A DNA stretch of 50,239 bases from Clostridia bacterium (GTDB taxonomy: Bacteria > Bacillota > Clostridia > Christensenellales > UBA1242), in contig CAAGAO010000010.1 in assembly GCA_900767835.1 (NCBI GenBank), forward strand, positions 1 through 50,239. The letters run 5' to 3'. The translations under genes were made by a program, and so were the position numbers. The notes under the pieces are model-generated. The model saw nothing but the letters and a program-made list of their open reading frames with translations. It was not told the DNA's origin and did no database searches. Position 1 is the stretch's first letter; each line of letters starts with the position of its first letter. Of this stretch, positions 16,142-24,796 are shown piece by piece.

Positions 16142-17206
16142 TTATTCCATATGTTCCAATATGGCTTGTTTTAATTTATCTATACCAATATTTTTCTTTG
16201 CTGAAATTGCTATGCCATCTTTAGGCACATCGTCTTTTAAATCACATTTGTTATATACTTTAATGACTGGAGCAGTAATTTCGTTTTGTTTTAAAACGTC
16301 TTCAACTACTTCAATTTGTTTATCTCTGTCCGGATTAAAGGAGTCAATTACGTGCAAAATAAGGTCAGCATCTTTTACCTCCTCAAGAGTTGATGAAAAG
16401 GCATCAACAAGATTATGTGGCAATTTACTAATAAACCCAACGGTGTCGGTTAAAACAATTTTTTTACCATAATCTAAATACACATTGCGACTGGTTGTGT
16501 CAAGTGTTGCAAAAAGTTTATCATCGGCATATATGCCTGCTTTACTGATTAAATTTAATAGCGTACTTTTGCCCGCATTGGTATATCCCACAATAGCAAC
16601 TTTAAACACACCACTTGTGTTGCGATTCTTTTTTTGGACATCTCTATTTTGTTTGATTCTTTCAATTTCTTTTTCTAACTTTAAAATGTTATTTTGTGCA
16701 ATTCTTTTGTTTAATTCTAATTTTGTTTCGCCTGGTCCACGCATTCCAACACCGCCCGAACCAAAACGCCCGGACGAACCTTGTATGCTTGCAAGTCTTG
16801 GAAGATTATATTTAAGTTGTGCAAGTTCAACTTGAAGTTTGCCTTCGTTAGAAATTGCCCTGCGAGCAAAAATATCCAGAATTAATGTTATGCGGTCAAT
16901 TACTTTACAATCAAAAATATCACTCAAATTTTTTGCTTGCGAACCGCTTAATTCTTCATCAAAAATTACAAGGTTAGCATTTTGCTCTTTAACCATATTT
17001 TTTACTTCTTCAACCTTGCCTTCACCAATTAATGTTGCTGGGGTTACTTCTCTAATTAATTGATAGGTTTTGTCCAAAACTTTAACCCCTGCAGTTTCTG
17101 CCAACCTTTCTAATTCTTTAAGTTGCGCATTCACATCTTCTTTATTTCTGTAAATAACGCCAACTAAAATTGCTCTTTCTTGTTCTTTTTCTGTTGAATA
17201 CGCCAT
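16142..17206 (-). CDS. hflX: GTPase HflX
   Basis: 354 residues. A ribosome-associated GTPase that splits or rescues 70S ribosomes under stress. Seen: N-terminal HflX domain with GEGKVEE and the glycine-rich GSGGVGMRGPGETKLE; a coiled region (about 160-190); then the G domain with GYTNAGKST (G1), DTVG (G3) and NKCD (G4). The ATG at 17206 follows GGAG at good spacing; the upstream ATG at 17257 would add an untypical 17 residues. It stands alone. Confidence 0.95.
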   Translation of the reverse strand: MAYSTEKEQERAILVGVIYRNKEDVNAQLKELERLAETAGVKVLDKTYQLIREVTPATLIGEGKVEEVKNMVKEQNANLVIFDEELSGSQAKNLSDIFDCKVIDRITLILDIFARRAISNEGKLQVELAQLKYNLPRLASIQGSSGRFGSGGVGMRGPGETKLELNKRIAQNNILKLEKEIERIKQNRDVQKKNRNTSGVFKVAIVGYTNAGKSTLLNLISKAGIYADDKLFATLDTTSRNVYLDYGKKIVLTDTVGFISKLPHNLVDAFSSTLEEVKDADLILHVIDSFNPDRDKQIEVVEDVLKQNEITAPVIKVYNKCDLKDDVPKDGIAISAKKNIGIDKLKQAILEHME

Positions 17207-17777
17207 AATGTCTCCTTTTTTCCACTTAATTATAAACAACTTTATACTTTTAGTCAAATACCATAATAAAAAATATATTAATATGGCGTTGTAAAAATGA
17301 TTTCAAAAGCAAATAAAAAATTAGTATTGACAAATTAAATAAATGCACAAAAATTGTGAATATTTTTCTTACCCATATAATTAACATTTTTTATTACTTT
17401 TCTATAAATAAAACAAATCAAATAATGCAAAATTATTTCAAAAATATAGGTAATAAAATAACCAAGAACATATATTAATTATTTTTTTATTAAATTTGAA
17501 AATATTATTAAGATTTTTTATTTAAAAACATTATTTATTTTTTTACATAATTTTTATAAAATCTTTTGTCACATTTTATGAACCAACTTAATAGTATGAT
17601 ATGTAACAAGCGAAAAAACACAAAAACACAAAAGAAAATTAGTTTTGTATACCAATGTAATTTTAAACTTAAAAAATTTAAAATATCTGTCTGCAAGACT
17701 AATTTGCCATATGTTTTTGCTCTAGCCGGCAAGCAGAAACATATAGGGTTAAAAAATAAAAAAGGAGCAAAACAAAA
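17207..17777. other. AT-rich intergenic region with a leader hairpin
   Basis: 571 bp, very AT-rich. The only strong structure is the hairpin at 17709-17744 in the leader of the next gene. Short Lys/Asn-rich frames here look like chance. Confidence 0.55.
17709..17744 (+). promoter_or_regulatory. Hairpin in the leader of the Cys-rich protein gene
   Basis: 13-bp stem (ATATGTTTTTGCT with AGCAGAAACATAT, one G-T pair) around a 10-nt loop CTAGCCGGCA. It ends 33 nt before the start codon and could stabilise the mRNA or act as a regulatory site; no known riboswitch is recognised. Confidence 0.5.
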
Positions 17778-17990
17778 ATGAATTTCTTTGGTAATTTATT
17801 TGGCGGTAGAGGCGAAAAATGCGGTATGGACTGTTGCACTTTAATACTCTTATACTTACTATTAACTCAATGTGGTTGCAACTTTAACATATGTGACATT
17901 TTCAATAGCGACCTAATTAAAATCTTGCTATTAATCTACATATTAACAACTTGCTGTGGCGGTAACGACAACTGCGGTTGCAGAGGCTAA
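17778..17990 (+). CDS. Small high-cysteine protein
   Basis: 70 residues with ten Cys (15, 19, 20, 32, 34, 39, 59, 60, 66, 68). Two hydrophobic stretches (CCTLILLYLLLTQC and IKILLLIYILTTCC) separate Cys/Gly-rich ends. It recalls the small proteins annotated in Clostridia as chorion-class high-cysteine HCB proteins, whose role is not established; a spore-coat or envelope role is only a guess. An AGGAG site 9 nt upstream, a leader hairpin and a strong terminator right after it support a real, separately transcribed gene. Confidence 0.7.
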   Translation: MNFFGNLFGGRGEKCGMDCCTLILLYLLLTQCGCNFNICDIFNSDLIKILLLIYILTTCCGGNDNCGCRG

Positions 17991-18033
17991 ATCACAAAAA
18001 TGACTTCCGTTACAAAAATTTAAATACAAAAAC

Positions 18034-18075
18034 AAACACCCCAGCCATTTAATAAATAGTATGGCTGGGGTGTTT
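18034..18075 (+). terminator. Rho-independent terminator
   Basis: 15-bp perfect arms AAACACCCCAGCCAT and complement around a 12-nt loop, ending in TTT; 43 nt after the Cys-rich gene. Confidence 0.9.
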
Positions 18076-18223
18076 AAGATATTGCATTAGATTTTTTAAT
18101 TAATATGATGAACTATAGTTTAATATCAAATTGATATAGTTATAACACTAATTAACAACATAAAACAAATATAATTAAAACACTTTGATTTTTTTATATA
18201 AAATGTTAATATGTAAACATATT

Positions 18224-18247
18224 CAAACTATGTGATGTTATAGTTTG
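18224..18247. promoter_or_regulatory. Operator-like inverted repeat at the fba promoter
   Basis: CAAACTAT, 8 nt, ATAGTTTG: perfect 8-bp arms, ending inside the -35 box. The placement suits a repressor or activator of the aldolase gene; the regulator is not in the window. Confidence 0.5.
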
Positions 18248-18275
18248 GACAAGTCAAATTTTAAGTTGATATAAT
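18246..18275 (+). promoter_or_regulatory. Promoter of fba
   Basis: TGGACA (18246-18251), 18 nt, TATAAT (18270-18275); about 40 nt leader to the ATG. Confidence 0.6.
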
Positions 18276-18322
18276 AGTATTTGCTTAAAACTATATTAAA
18301 AAAATAATAAAAGGGAGATTTT

Positions 18323-19240
18323 ATGAACCTACAAGAAGTATATAAAGATGCCATGAAAAATGGCTATGCCTTAGGTGCTTTTAATTTTGTCAATTTAGAA
18401 AGTTTAACCGCCATACTAGACGCGTCACAAGAACTAAACACTCCAGTTATTGTTGCCGTAAGCGAAAGTGCTTTTAAGTATATGGGCTTTGAGATGTTAA
18501 AAGGAATTATTGAAGGAGCAAGAAAAACATACACTGTTCCTTTCTTTGTTCATTTAGACCATGGCAAAAGTTTAGAAATGTGTCAAAAAGCAATCTCGTG
18601 CGGATTTGACTCGGTTATGATTGATGCATCTTCTTTGCCTTTTGAAGAAAATATTAAACTTACAAAATCGGTTGTTGATTATGCTCACAAATATGGCATA
18701 CAAGTAGAAGCCGAATTAGGTAGACTAAAAGGTGTTGAAGATGATATATCTGCAAGCGAGCATTTGTTTACCGACCCAATGGAAGCGAAAATGTTTGTGG
18801 AGTTAACCGGAGTTGACTCACTTGCCATCGCGATTGGCACTAGTCATGGCGTAAATAAATTTGTTGGCGAGCCTAAAATACGAACCGACATTTTAAGTGA
18901 AATTGAAAAAGTAATTCCAGCCACTCCACTTGTTTTGCATGGTGCATCTAGTGTGCCACAAGATGTCAAAGCCGAACTAATAAAATATGGTGCTAGTTTA
19001 AAAGATGCAAAAGGTGTGCCAGAAGAAATTTTAAACGAAGTTTCTACAAAACATCATATTGTAAAAATTAATCAAGATAGTGATATAAGAATGGTAACTA
19101 CTCTTGCAGTTAGAAAATATTTAACCGAAACCCCAACCGAAATTGATATTCGTAAATATTTAGGACAGGCAAAAAAAGACATTTCCGCAATGGTAAAACA
19201 TAGAATAAAAGATGTGTTTAATACCAAAGAAATAAAATAA
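18323..19240 (+). CDS. fba: Class II fructose-bisphosphate aldolase
   Basis: 305 residues. A zinc-dependent aldolase that splits fructose 1,6-bisphosphate into dihydroxyacetone phosphate and glyceraldehyde 3-phosphate. Seen: HLDHG with catalytic Asp79 and zinc ligand His80, VEAELG (Glu131), GTSHG (His175) and LHGASS (His206, zinc), all in family order. GGGAG lies just before the ATG. Monocistronic between a promoter and a terminator. Related class II enzymes acting on tagatose bisphosphate look similar, but nothing nearby suggests that pathway. Confidence 0.93.
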   Translation: MNLQEVYKDAMKNGYALGAFNFVNLESLTAILDASQELNTPVIVAVSESAFKYMGFEMLKGIIEGARKTYTVPFFVHLDHGKSLEMCQKAISCGFDSVMIDASSLPFEENIKLTKSVVDYAHKYGIQVEAELGRLKGVEDDISASEHLFTDPMEAKMFVELTGVDSLAIAIGTSHGVNKFVGEPKIRTDILSEIEKVIPATPLVLHGASSVPQDVKAELIKYGASLKDAKGVPEEILNEVSTKHHIVKINQDSDIRMVTTLAVRKYLTETPTEIDIRKYLGQAKKDISAMVKHRIKDVFNTKEIK

Positions 19241-19281
19241 TTACAAATAATTAAAAATTAATTAAAAAATAAATAATTTAC

Positions 19282-19329
19282 AAAAACAAGGCAAAATCGT
19301 TATTATTTGCACGATTTTGCCTTGTTTTT
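19282..19329. terminator. Bidirectional terminator after fba
   Basis: 19-bp arms (AAAAACAAGGCAAAATCGT and complement), 10-nt loop, closing T5. The stem resembles the rplA terminator at 26144-26188. Confidence 0.9.
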
Positions 19330-19436
19330 ATTAAAAATATATTTAAATTTATTTTGAATTAATTCGTATTTATTTAATAAATTAATCTGAATTGTTTTAA
19401 ATAAGTTTTATTAAATATTTATATGCCAAAATTTTA

Positions 19437-20264
19437 TTATTCATATATCCAGTCTATGGTTGGTACATTATCAAAATCGTAAGTAAGTGAAGCGTTGCCT
19501 TTTGGGTGGTTGATGTTCATTGTTTGAACTCTATAATCAGTTCCAACAACTGCAACTATATCAAAAGTATTACCACTTACAGTTATTTTGTATGTTAGCA
19601 CTAATGTGCGAGCATTAATAGTTAATAATTTATTAGTTATTGTATTTGTTGAGTCTATATATGCTCCTAAGTATGAATGAGTATAAATTTGTTCTTTGGT
19701 GTATGTACTATTTGAAACACTATTTGTTTCAGAGCTATATTCTTTATTTGTTGCCAAGTTATATATTGTGTAGTTACCCTCAGCCCCACTACTATTCATA
19801 TGCAACTCTTTTAAGCAGTTATTATTAACCGTAACTTTTGTATGGATTGTTTCATTTTCTGTTCCAACATTAACTTTAAAAACTGCTTGTACTTTTTCTG
19901 CATTAAAGATTTTGCTTTGAACTCTTCTAAGTGCATCATCAAAATCTAAAACAACATATTCTACATTAATTTGTTTGCCTTTATATGTGATAGTCATTGC
20001 TCTTTCGCCTATTGTTGTAGTATCAAAGCCTGTAATCATATCGCTTGATATAACTAATTCGTTTTGACTATCATCACTATAAGTTAAAACTAATTTTGCA
20101 CCATTTAGGTCTATGTTTTCATTTAGTAAATATTGTGTTTTAATGTTGGCACTTAACCCAATATTAACCAATTCTTTTTCGTTGCAACCAGCAACAAGCA
20201 ACACACCAGCAAAGCAAATAATTGCCAAGGCTAGTTTTGCAAATACATTTATTGTTTTTTTCAT
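19437..20264 (-). CDS. Putative lipoprotein with bacterial Ig-like domain
   Basis: 275 residues. A signal peptide ends in the lipobox LVAGC (Cys27). Residues about 32-105 have the look of a group 3 bacterial Ig-like domain (KTQYLLNENIDLNGAKLVLTY..TTTIGERAMTITYKG). The rest is a beta-rich domain of unknown fold. Probably on the outer face of the membrane. AGAGGAA precedes the ATG. No enzyme motif is visible. Confidence 0.75.
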   Translation of the reverse strand: MKKTINVFAKLALAIICFAGVLLVAGCNEKELVNIGLSANIKTQYLLNENIDLNGAKLVLTYSDDSQNELVISSDMITGFDTTTIGERAMTITYKGKQINVEYVVLDFDDALRRVQSKIFNAEKVQAVFKVNVGTENETIHTKVTVNNNCLKELHMNSSGAEGNYTIYNLATNKEYSSETNSVSNSTYTKEQIYTHSYLGAYIDSTNTITNKLLTINARTLVLTYKITVSGNTFDIVAVVGTDYRVQTMNINHPKGNASLTYDFDNVPTIDWIYE

Positions 20265-20337
20265 AAATTCCTCTTAATTCCCCTTTTTATTACAAATAAA
20301 TATTAGCCTTTTATATTCTTTTTGTCAAACAATCTCC

Positions 20338-21330
20338 TTAAATATTATCTTTATTATTTGCATTTTCATCTAATATTTCTTGGCTTTTTACATCAATTAT
20401 TTGATTGTTGGACTCTTTATTTTTAGATTTTGGTCTTTTGCTTTCGTTTGTAAGTGGCAAAAATCCGTACCCCATTGCTTCGCTTATTGGCATTGAATAT
20501 ACAAATGCATCTTTATCTAGCGAGGATACAATTTGGCGAAGTTTTACTGACTCCGCTCTTGTTACAACAGTCATCAAAACTTTTTGTTCGTTATTAGTAT
20601 ACATTCCTTGTGCTTGAAATCCTGTGACACCGCGTTCTAATGTATGCATAATTTCATAACTTATGTTTTCGTAGTTGTTAGATATTATATAGTATGCTCT
20701 CACACCTTGAACTCCCGCAACTATTACATCGGAAAGTTTTGTCATAATATAGATTGCAATTAGTGAATATAAAGATAACTTTAAATCGCCATATGCAACA
20801 AATGATAGTATAACGACAATGGTATCTACAATTAAAACTAAGTTGCCTACTGTTAGAAATTTGAAGCGTTTGCCAAGTATGTTCGCTAGCATATCGCTTC
20901 CACCTGTTGAGCCATGTCCGCGGAATACTAACCCTAAGCCGATACCCATAACAACACCGCCATAAATTGCACATAGAAGTAAATCGTTAGAGTCTAAACC
21001 TATATTAAACTTACATATCTCTATAAATAAAGAATAGCCTAAAATGCCTATTGCTGAGTTTATTGCAAAATTTATTCCCATCTTTTTTAAAGAGAAAAAG
21101 AATAGTACGCCATTTATTGCCAAATATAAAAGAGATGCTGGAATTCTAAAATTAAGATGTTCAGCAATTACATTTGATATGATTGAACAAAGCCCAGCAA
21201 AACCGCTTGGAGATATATGATTTGCATCTAAAAACACATTGAATGCAAAACCCATTAAAAATGTTCCAACAATTACAAGCAGTGCATTGAACAAGTATTT
21301 TAAAGTTTTTTTTGTAAATATTTTTTTCAT
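20338..21330 (-). CDS. YitT-family membrane protein
   Basis: 330 residues. Five or six hydrophobic segments in residues 10-205 (DUF161), with GFAGLCSII and GLVFRGHGSTGGSDMLANI typical of the family, followed by a cytoplasmic DUF2179-like domain (about 210-290; VTGFQAQGMYTNNEQKVLM) and a 40-residue polar tail. The transported substrate is not established. AAGGA lies 6 nt before the ATG. It follows the structured element at 21460-21556 with a leader of about 130 nt. Confidence 0.88.
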   Translation of the reverse strand: MKKIFTKKTLKYLFNALLVIVGTFLMGFAFNVFLDANHISPSGFAGLCSIISNVIAEHLNFRIPASLLYLAINGVLFFFSLKKMGINFAINSAIGILGYSLFIEICKFNIGLDSNDLLLCAIYGGVVMGIGLGLVFRGHGSTGGSDMLANILGKRFKFLTVGNLVLIVDTIVVILSFVAYGDLKLSLYSLIAIYIMTKLSDVIVAGVQGVRAYYIISNNYENISYEIMHTLERGVTGFQAQGMYTNNEQKVLMTVVTRAESVKLRQIVSSLDKDAFVYSMPISEAMGYGFLPLTNESKRPKSKNKESNNQIIDVKSQEILDENANNKDNI

Positions 21331-21459
21331 TTTTTATCCTTTTTGTTATTATTCCTAATAAATTGTTTTTTTATTTTGATATGTATATCATTTCATTAGT
21401 TTTTAATTGGTCCCTATGCTTTATGTAAATATAACCAATTAGCCTAGGTTACCCACGCT

Positions 21460-21556
21460 CTCCCGCCATTGCCAACTTTGATGAAATCAAAGTTGGCATG
21501 CTTGAATTAGACCAAGCACAAAAAATTTTTTACAAAAAAATTTTAAATGGCGGGAG
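21460..21556. repeat. Nested inverted-repeat element (three-way-junction shape)
   Basis: Outer arms CTCCCGCCATT (21460-21470) and AATGGCGGGAG (21546-21556) enclose a 12-bp perfect hairpin (21471-21482 with 21486-21497) and a second small hairpin TGCTTG/CAAGCA (21499-21504 with 21513-21518). It starts 10 bp past the tsaD stop codon on the minus strand, before yitT. It could be an RNA element controlling yitT or a small inserted mobile palindrome. No known riboswitch is recognised. Confidence 0.65.
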
Positions 21557-21565
21557 ATATATATC

Positions 21566-22621
21566 TTACAACGGCAAAGTAGATTTAGCCGTCAAATCAA
21601 AATCAGCACACTTTGCCCCTGCAAGAAATTCATAATATGCCATAGAACCAATCATTGCAGCATTATCGGTGCAATATTTAAGTTCTGGCATATATAACTT
21701 AAAGCCTAGTTCTTCGCTTTTTGCTGTTAGTTCTTTTTTTAAAAAAGAGTTTGCGGACACACCACCAGCGACAACCAACTTTTTAGAATTTCTTTCTTGC
21801 ATTGCTTTTAAAGTTTTACCCGCAAGTTCATTTACAACAAAAGTCTGAAAACTAGCCGAAACATCTGGCACGCTTATACTCTCCCCTTTTTGTTCTTTAT
21901 TATGCACATAATTTATAACTGCAGTCTTTATTCCGCTAAAAGAAAAATTATATGTCCCCGCCAAAATGTTTTTATGCGCAAAATTGATATTTGACTTGCC
22001 TTCTTTGGCATACTTATCTATATTAACACCACCGGGATAACTAAGCCCCATAACTCTTGCAACTTTGTCAAATGCTTCACCAACTGCATCGTCAACGGTT
22101 GCACCTATTTTTGTAAATTTGGTATAACTTTCCACATCTAAAATTGCGGTATGCCCACCACTTATAAGCAAACAAGTAAAAGGTGGAGTTAAATCTTCGT
22201 GCGAGATATAATTGCTTGCGATATGTCCTTTTATATGATTAATTGCAAGAAGTGGTTTATTTAAGGCATAAGCAAGCCCCTTGGCATAATTTACGCCAAC
22301 AAGCAAAGCACCAAGAAGCCCAGCACCATAAGTTACGGCAATTAAGTCAATATCCTCAAAAGTAAGATTTGCTCTTGTAAGCGCTTCTTTTGTGACATTG
22401 TCAATAGCCAAAATATGATTACGTGATGCAACTTCTGGTACAACTCCGCCAAAACGCTTATGAATTTCAATTTGAGTGTCAATTACACAAGACAAAACCT
22501 TGCGACCATTTTCAACAATAGCAACACTTGTTTCATCGCAAGATGACTCTATTGCCAAAATTTTAACACTGTCCTTGTTTTTTATTTCTTCCAATTTTTT
22601 ATCCATTAAATCTTTATACAT
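21566..22621 (-). CDS. tsaD: tRNA threonylcarbamoyladenosine transferase TsaD
   Basis: 351 residues. With TsaB and TsaE it transfers threonylcarbamoyl to adenosine 37 of ANN-decoding tRNAs. Seen: AIESSCDETSVAIV at the start of the ASKHA fold, metal-binding HIKGH, SGGHTAI, GVSANSFLK and the final CTDNAAMIG. The ATG at 22621 follows AAAGG; the ATG at 22642 lies upstream of that site. prfB ends 55 bp upstream, so the two probably share a transcript. Confidence 0.96.
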   Translation of the reverse strand: MYKDLMDKKLEEIKNKDSVKILAIESSCDETSVAIVENGRKVLSCVIDTQIEIHKRFGGVVPEVASRNHILAIDNVTKEALTRANLTFEDIDLIAVTYGAGLLGALLVGVNYAKGLAYALNKPLLAINHIKGHIASNYISHEDLTPPFTCLLISGGHTAILDVESYTKFTKIGATVDDAVGEAFDKVARVMGLSYPGGVNIDKYAKEGKSNINFAHKNILAGTYNFSFSGIKTAVINYVHNKEQKGESISVPDVSASFQTFVVNELAGKTLKAMQERNSKKLVVAGGVSANSFLKKELTAKSEELGFKLYMPELKYCTDNAAMIGSMAYYEFLAGAKCADFDLTAKSTLPL

Positions 22622-22676
22622 ATTTTTACCTTTTAAAAACATTCTTTTAACGACTATTTTACATAAGTTTTTATGC

Positions 22677-23778
22677 TTATCTTGCTTTTACTAAATAATC
22701 GTTTATAAATGGTTGTATATTGCCGTTCATAACACTTTGTATATCACTATCTTCAAAATTTGTTCTGTGGTCCTTAACCATTGTATAAGGCTGGAACACG
22801 TAAGAGCGAATTTGACTTCCCCATTCAATTTTTTTAATTTCGCCACGGATATCATTTACTTTTGCCATTTCCTCTTCTTCTGCTTTTTGAGCAAGTTTTG
22901 AGTATAGCATTTTCATACACATTTCCCTATTTTGAATTTGGCTTCTTTCATTTTGGCACGCAACAATTATGCCAGTTGGAATGTGTGTAATTCTTATAGC
23001 ACTTTCGGTTTTATTTACATGTTGTCCACCTGCACCGGAAGAACGGTAAGTATCAATTTTTAAGTCCTCTTGCCTTATTTCAATATTTGGAGTTTCTTCT
23101 AAAACCGGCATAACATCTAAACTTGCAAAACTGGTATGCCTTCTTGCATTTGAGTCAAAAGGCGAAATTCTAACCAAACGATGAACACCTTTTTCGCACT
23201 TTAAATAGCCATAAGCATATTCTCCGCAAACCTGAAAAGTTATACTTTTTAAACCCGCTTCATCGCCATCTAAACTATCCAAAACCTTAATTGTGAATTT
23301 GTGCTTTTCTGCATACATTGTATACATTCTATAAAGCATACTAACCCAGTCCTGAGCCTCAGTTCCGCCAGCACCTGCGTGCAAGGTTAATATTGCATCA
23401 CCGCTATCATACTTTCCAGAAAGCAATGTTTCTATTTTAAAATTTGTAATGTTTTCTTCCAAAGTGCTAAGAGTTGAAAGCAAAGATTTTTCCGTATCTT
23501 CATCCGGTTCAATTTCCAAAAGTTCTATTGCGACCTCGCAATCGGAAATTAAATTTTCAATCTCTTTTAGTTTTTCACACTTTTCTTCCCTTAGTTTTAA
23601 TTCTTTGCCAACTTTTTGCACATTATGCAAATCATCATAAAAATTAGGGGCAAGTTGCATTTTTTTGTATTCTGCAATTTCTGAGTTTAATTTGTTTAAG
23701 TCAAAGACACTCCTTAATTAAATTTAATTGTTCTTTGGCTAAATCTAACCTTTTTATTTCGTTTTCAATAATTATCAT
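22677..23778 (-). CDS. prfB: Peptide chain release factor 2, programmed +1 frameshift
   Basis: 366 residues over two frames. Frame one starts at ATG 23778 (AGGAG before it) and runs 25 codons to TGA at 23701-23703, in the context AAGGAG TGT CTT TGA C. Slipping +1 on CTT continues as Asp-Leu-Asn and joins the long frame. This is the autoregulatory site known in most RF2 genes: scarce RF2 means slow TGA decoding and more frameshifting. Also seen: the anticodon-like tripeptide SPF (RISPFDSN) and catalytic GGQ (GAGGQHVNK). It releases peptides at UGA and UAA. Confidence 0.97.
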
Positions 23779-23894
23779 AAATTCTCCTAAAATACTAAAA
23801 ATATTAATTTTAAATTATTTTAATAAATAATACACTTTTTAATTAAAATATTAAAAATTTTTTTAAAAGATTAATTTTAATACTATAACATAAA

Positions 23895-23939
23895 AAAATA
23901 GTATTCTTAAATTACTTAACAAGTAAAGAATACTATTTT
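23895..23939. terminator. Terminator after the HAD gene
   Basis: 14-bp arms AAAATAGTATTCTT and complement, with an inner TTACTT/AAGTAA extension and flanking A/T runs, six bp after the stop codon. Confidence 0.85.
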
Positions 23940-23944
23940 AATAA

Positions 23945-24796
23945 TTAAAAGTCAACTTTATTGCTTTTTTGTGCCTTTGATAATTCTTTTAAATTAAAGT
24001 TAATTTTGTCACTTTTGATAATTGCTTTAACAATTGTTTCCAGCATTTTGCCTTTGGAATAATCTGCTTCAGCTATATAATTAATTTTGTTGTTATCTAG
24101 CAACTCTTTTAAATATTTTTTTTGATTTTCATTATCTTTATAAATCCCAATGGCTTTACCACCACTTTTCATAACAAGACGCATACAAGGAATATCGGTT
24201 TCACTGTCACCTAAATATATCATATTTTCAAAAGGTACAAGACGACTATCTTGGTCTAGCATATCATTTATGCTATTGTCGGTTTCATCTAGGCAACCTT
24301 TATTTACTCTGTACAAATATTGAGTTTTGTTGGTATAGTTTATAGATATACTTGGCCAAATTGGTTCGCCTTGTTCGTTATAAATATATGAGCAAGCATA
24401 GATTTTTTTAAAATATTTTGCAATAGGTGTACCTTCAATAATTTCTTTTATACCTGAAGAAATTATAAAATGTTCAACATTTACACCTATTTCTTCGCCG
24501 TATTTATTTATGCGTTCAAACCAAGTTTCCACGCCATCAAAAAACTGTACACTTTTGCCATATTCTGCAAATTTTTCTTTTGTTAAAATAATGCCTTTAT
24601 CTTTTGCTTCTTTTACCATTGAATACATATTTGCAAGCATTCTATCAGAAATATTTTTCTCACAAAAATAATTTTGCTTTGTCCAAAATTCGTTTGGAGC
24701 AAAACCTAAATCATCAAAGAATTTAAACTCTTGCATATTTTTTGGAGATAAAGTCATATCAAAATCATAACATATCGCGACTGTCGGTTTTTTCAT
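23945..24796 (-). CDS. HAD-family phosphatase
   Basis: 283 residues. Motif I is YDFDMTLSP (nucleophile Asp11, Asp13), motif II is ISSG, and motif III/IV is the GDSETDIPCM block. This pattern is like phosphoserine-phosphatase-type HAD enzymes with a helical cap (about 20-110). The substrate is unknown. AAAGGAG precedes the ATG. Its first 32 nt overlap the end of the metallopeptidase-like gene in another frame, indicating translational coupling. Confidence 0.88.
   Translation of the reverse strand: MKKPTVAICYDFDMTLSPKNMQEFKFFDDLGFAPNEFWTKQNYFCEKNISDRMLANMYSMVKEAKDKGIILTKEKFAEYGKSVQFFDGVETWFERINKYGEEIGVNVEHFIISSGIKEIIEGTPIAKYFKKIYACSYIYNEQGEPIWPSISINYTNKTQYLYRVNKGCLDETDNSINDMLDQDSRLVPFENMIYLGDSETDIPCMRLVMKSGGKAIGIYKDNENQKKYLKELLDNNKINYIAEADYSKGKMLETIVKAIIKSDKINFNLKELSKAQKSNKVDF

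Larger units (their letters stand above)
17991..18322. other. Intergenic region between the Cys-rich gene and fba
   Basis: 332 bp containing the terminator (18034-18075), an operator-like inverted repeat (18224-18247), the fba promoter (18246-18275), and a small AACTATAGTT palindrome near 18112. Confidence 0.6.

Noticed and set aside
17566..17781. 71-codon plus-strand frame before the Cys-rich gene
   Set aside because: No ribosome site, low-complexity Lys/Asn-rich product typical of chance frames in AT-rich DNA, and it overlaps the next start codon.
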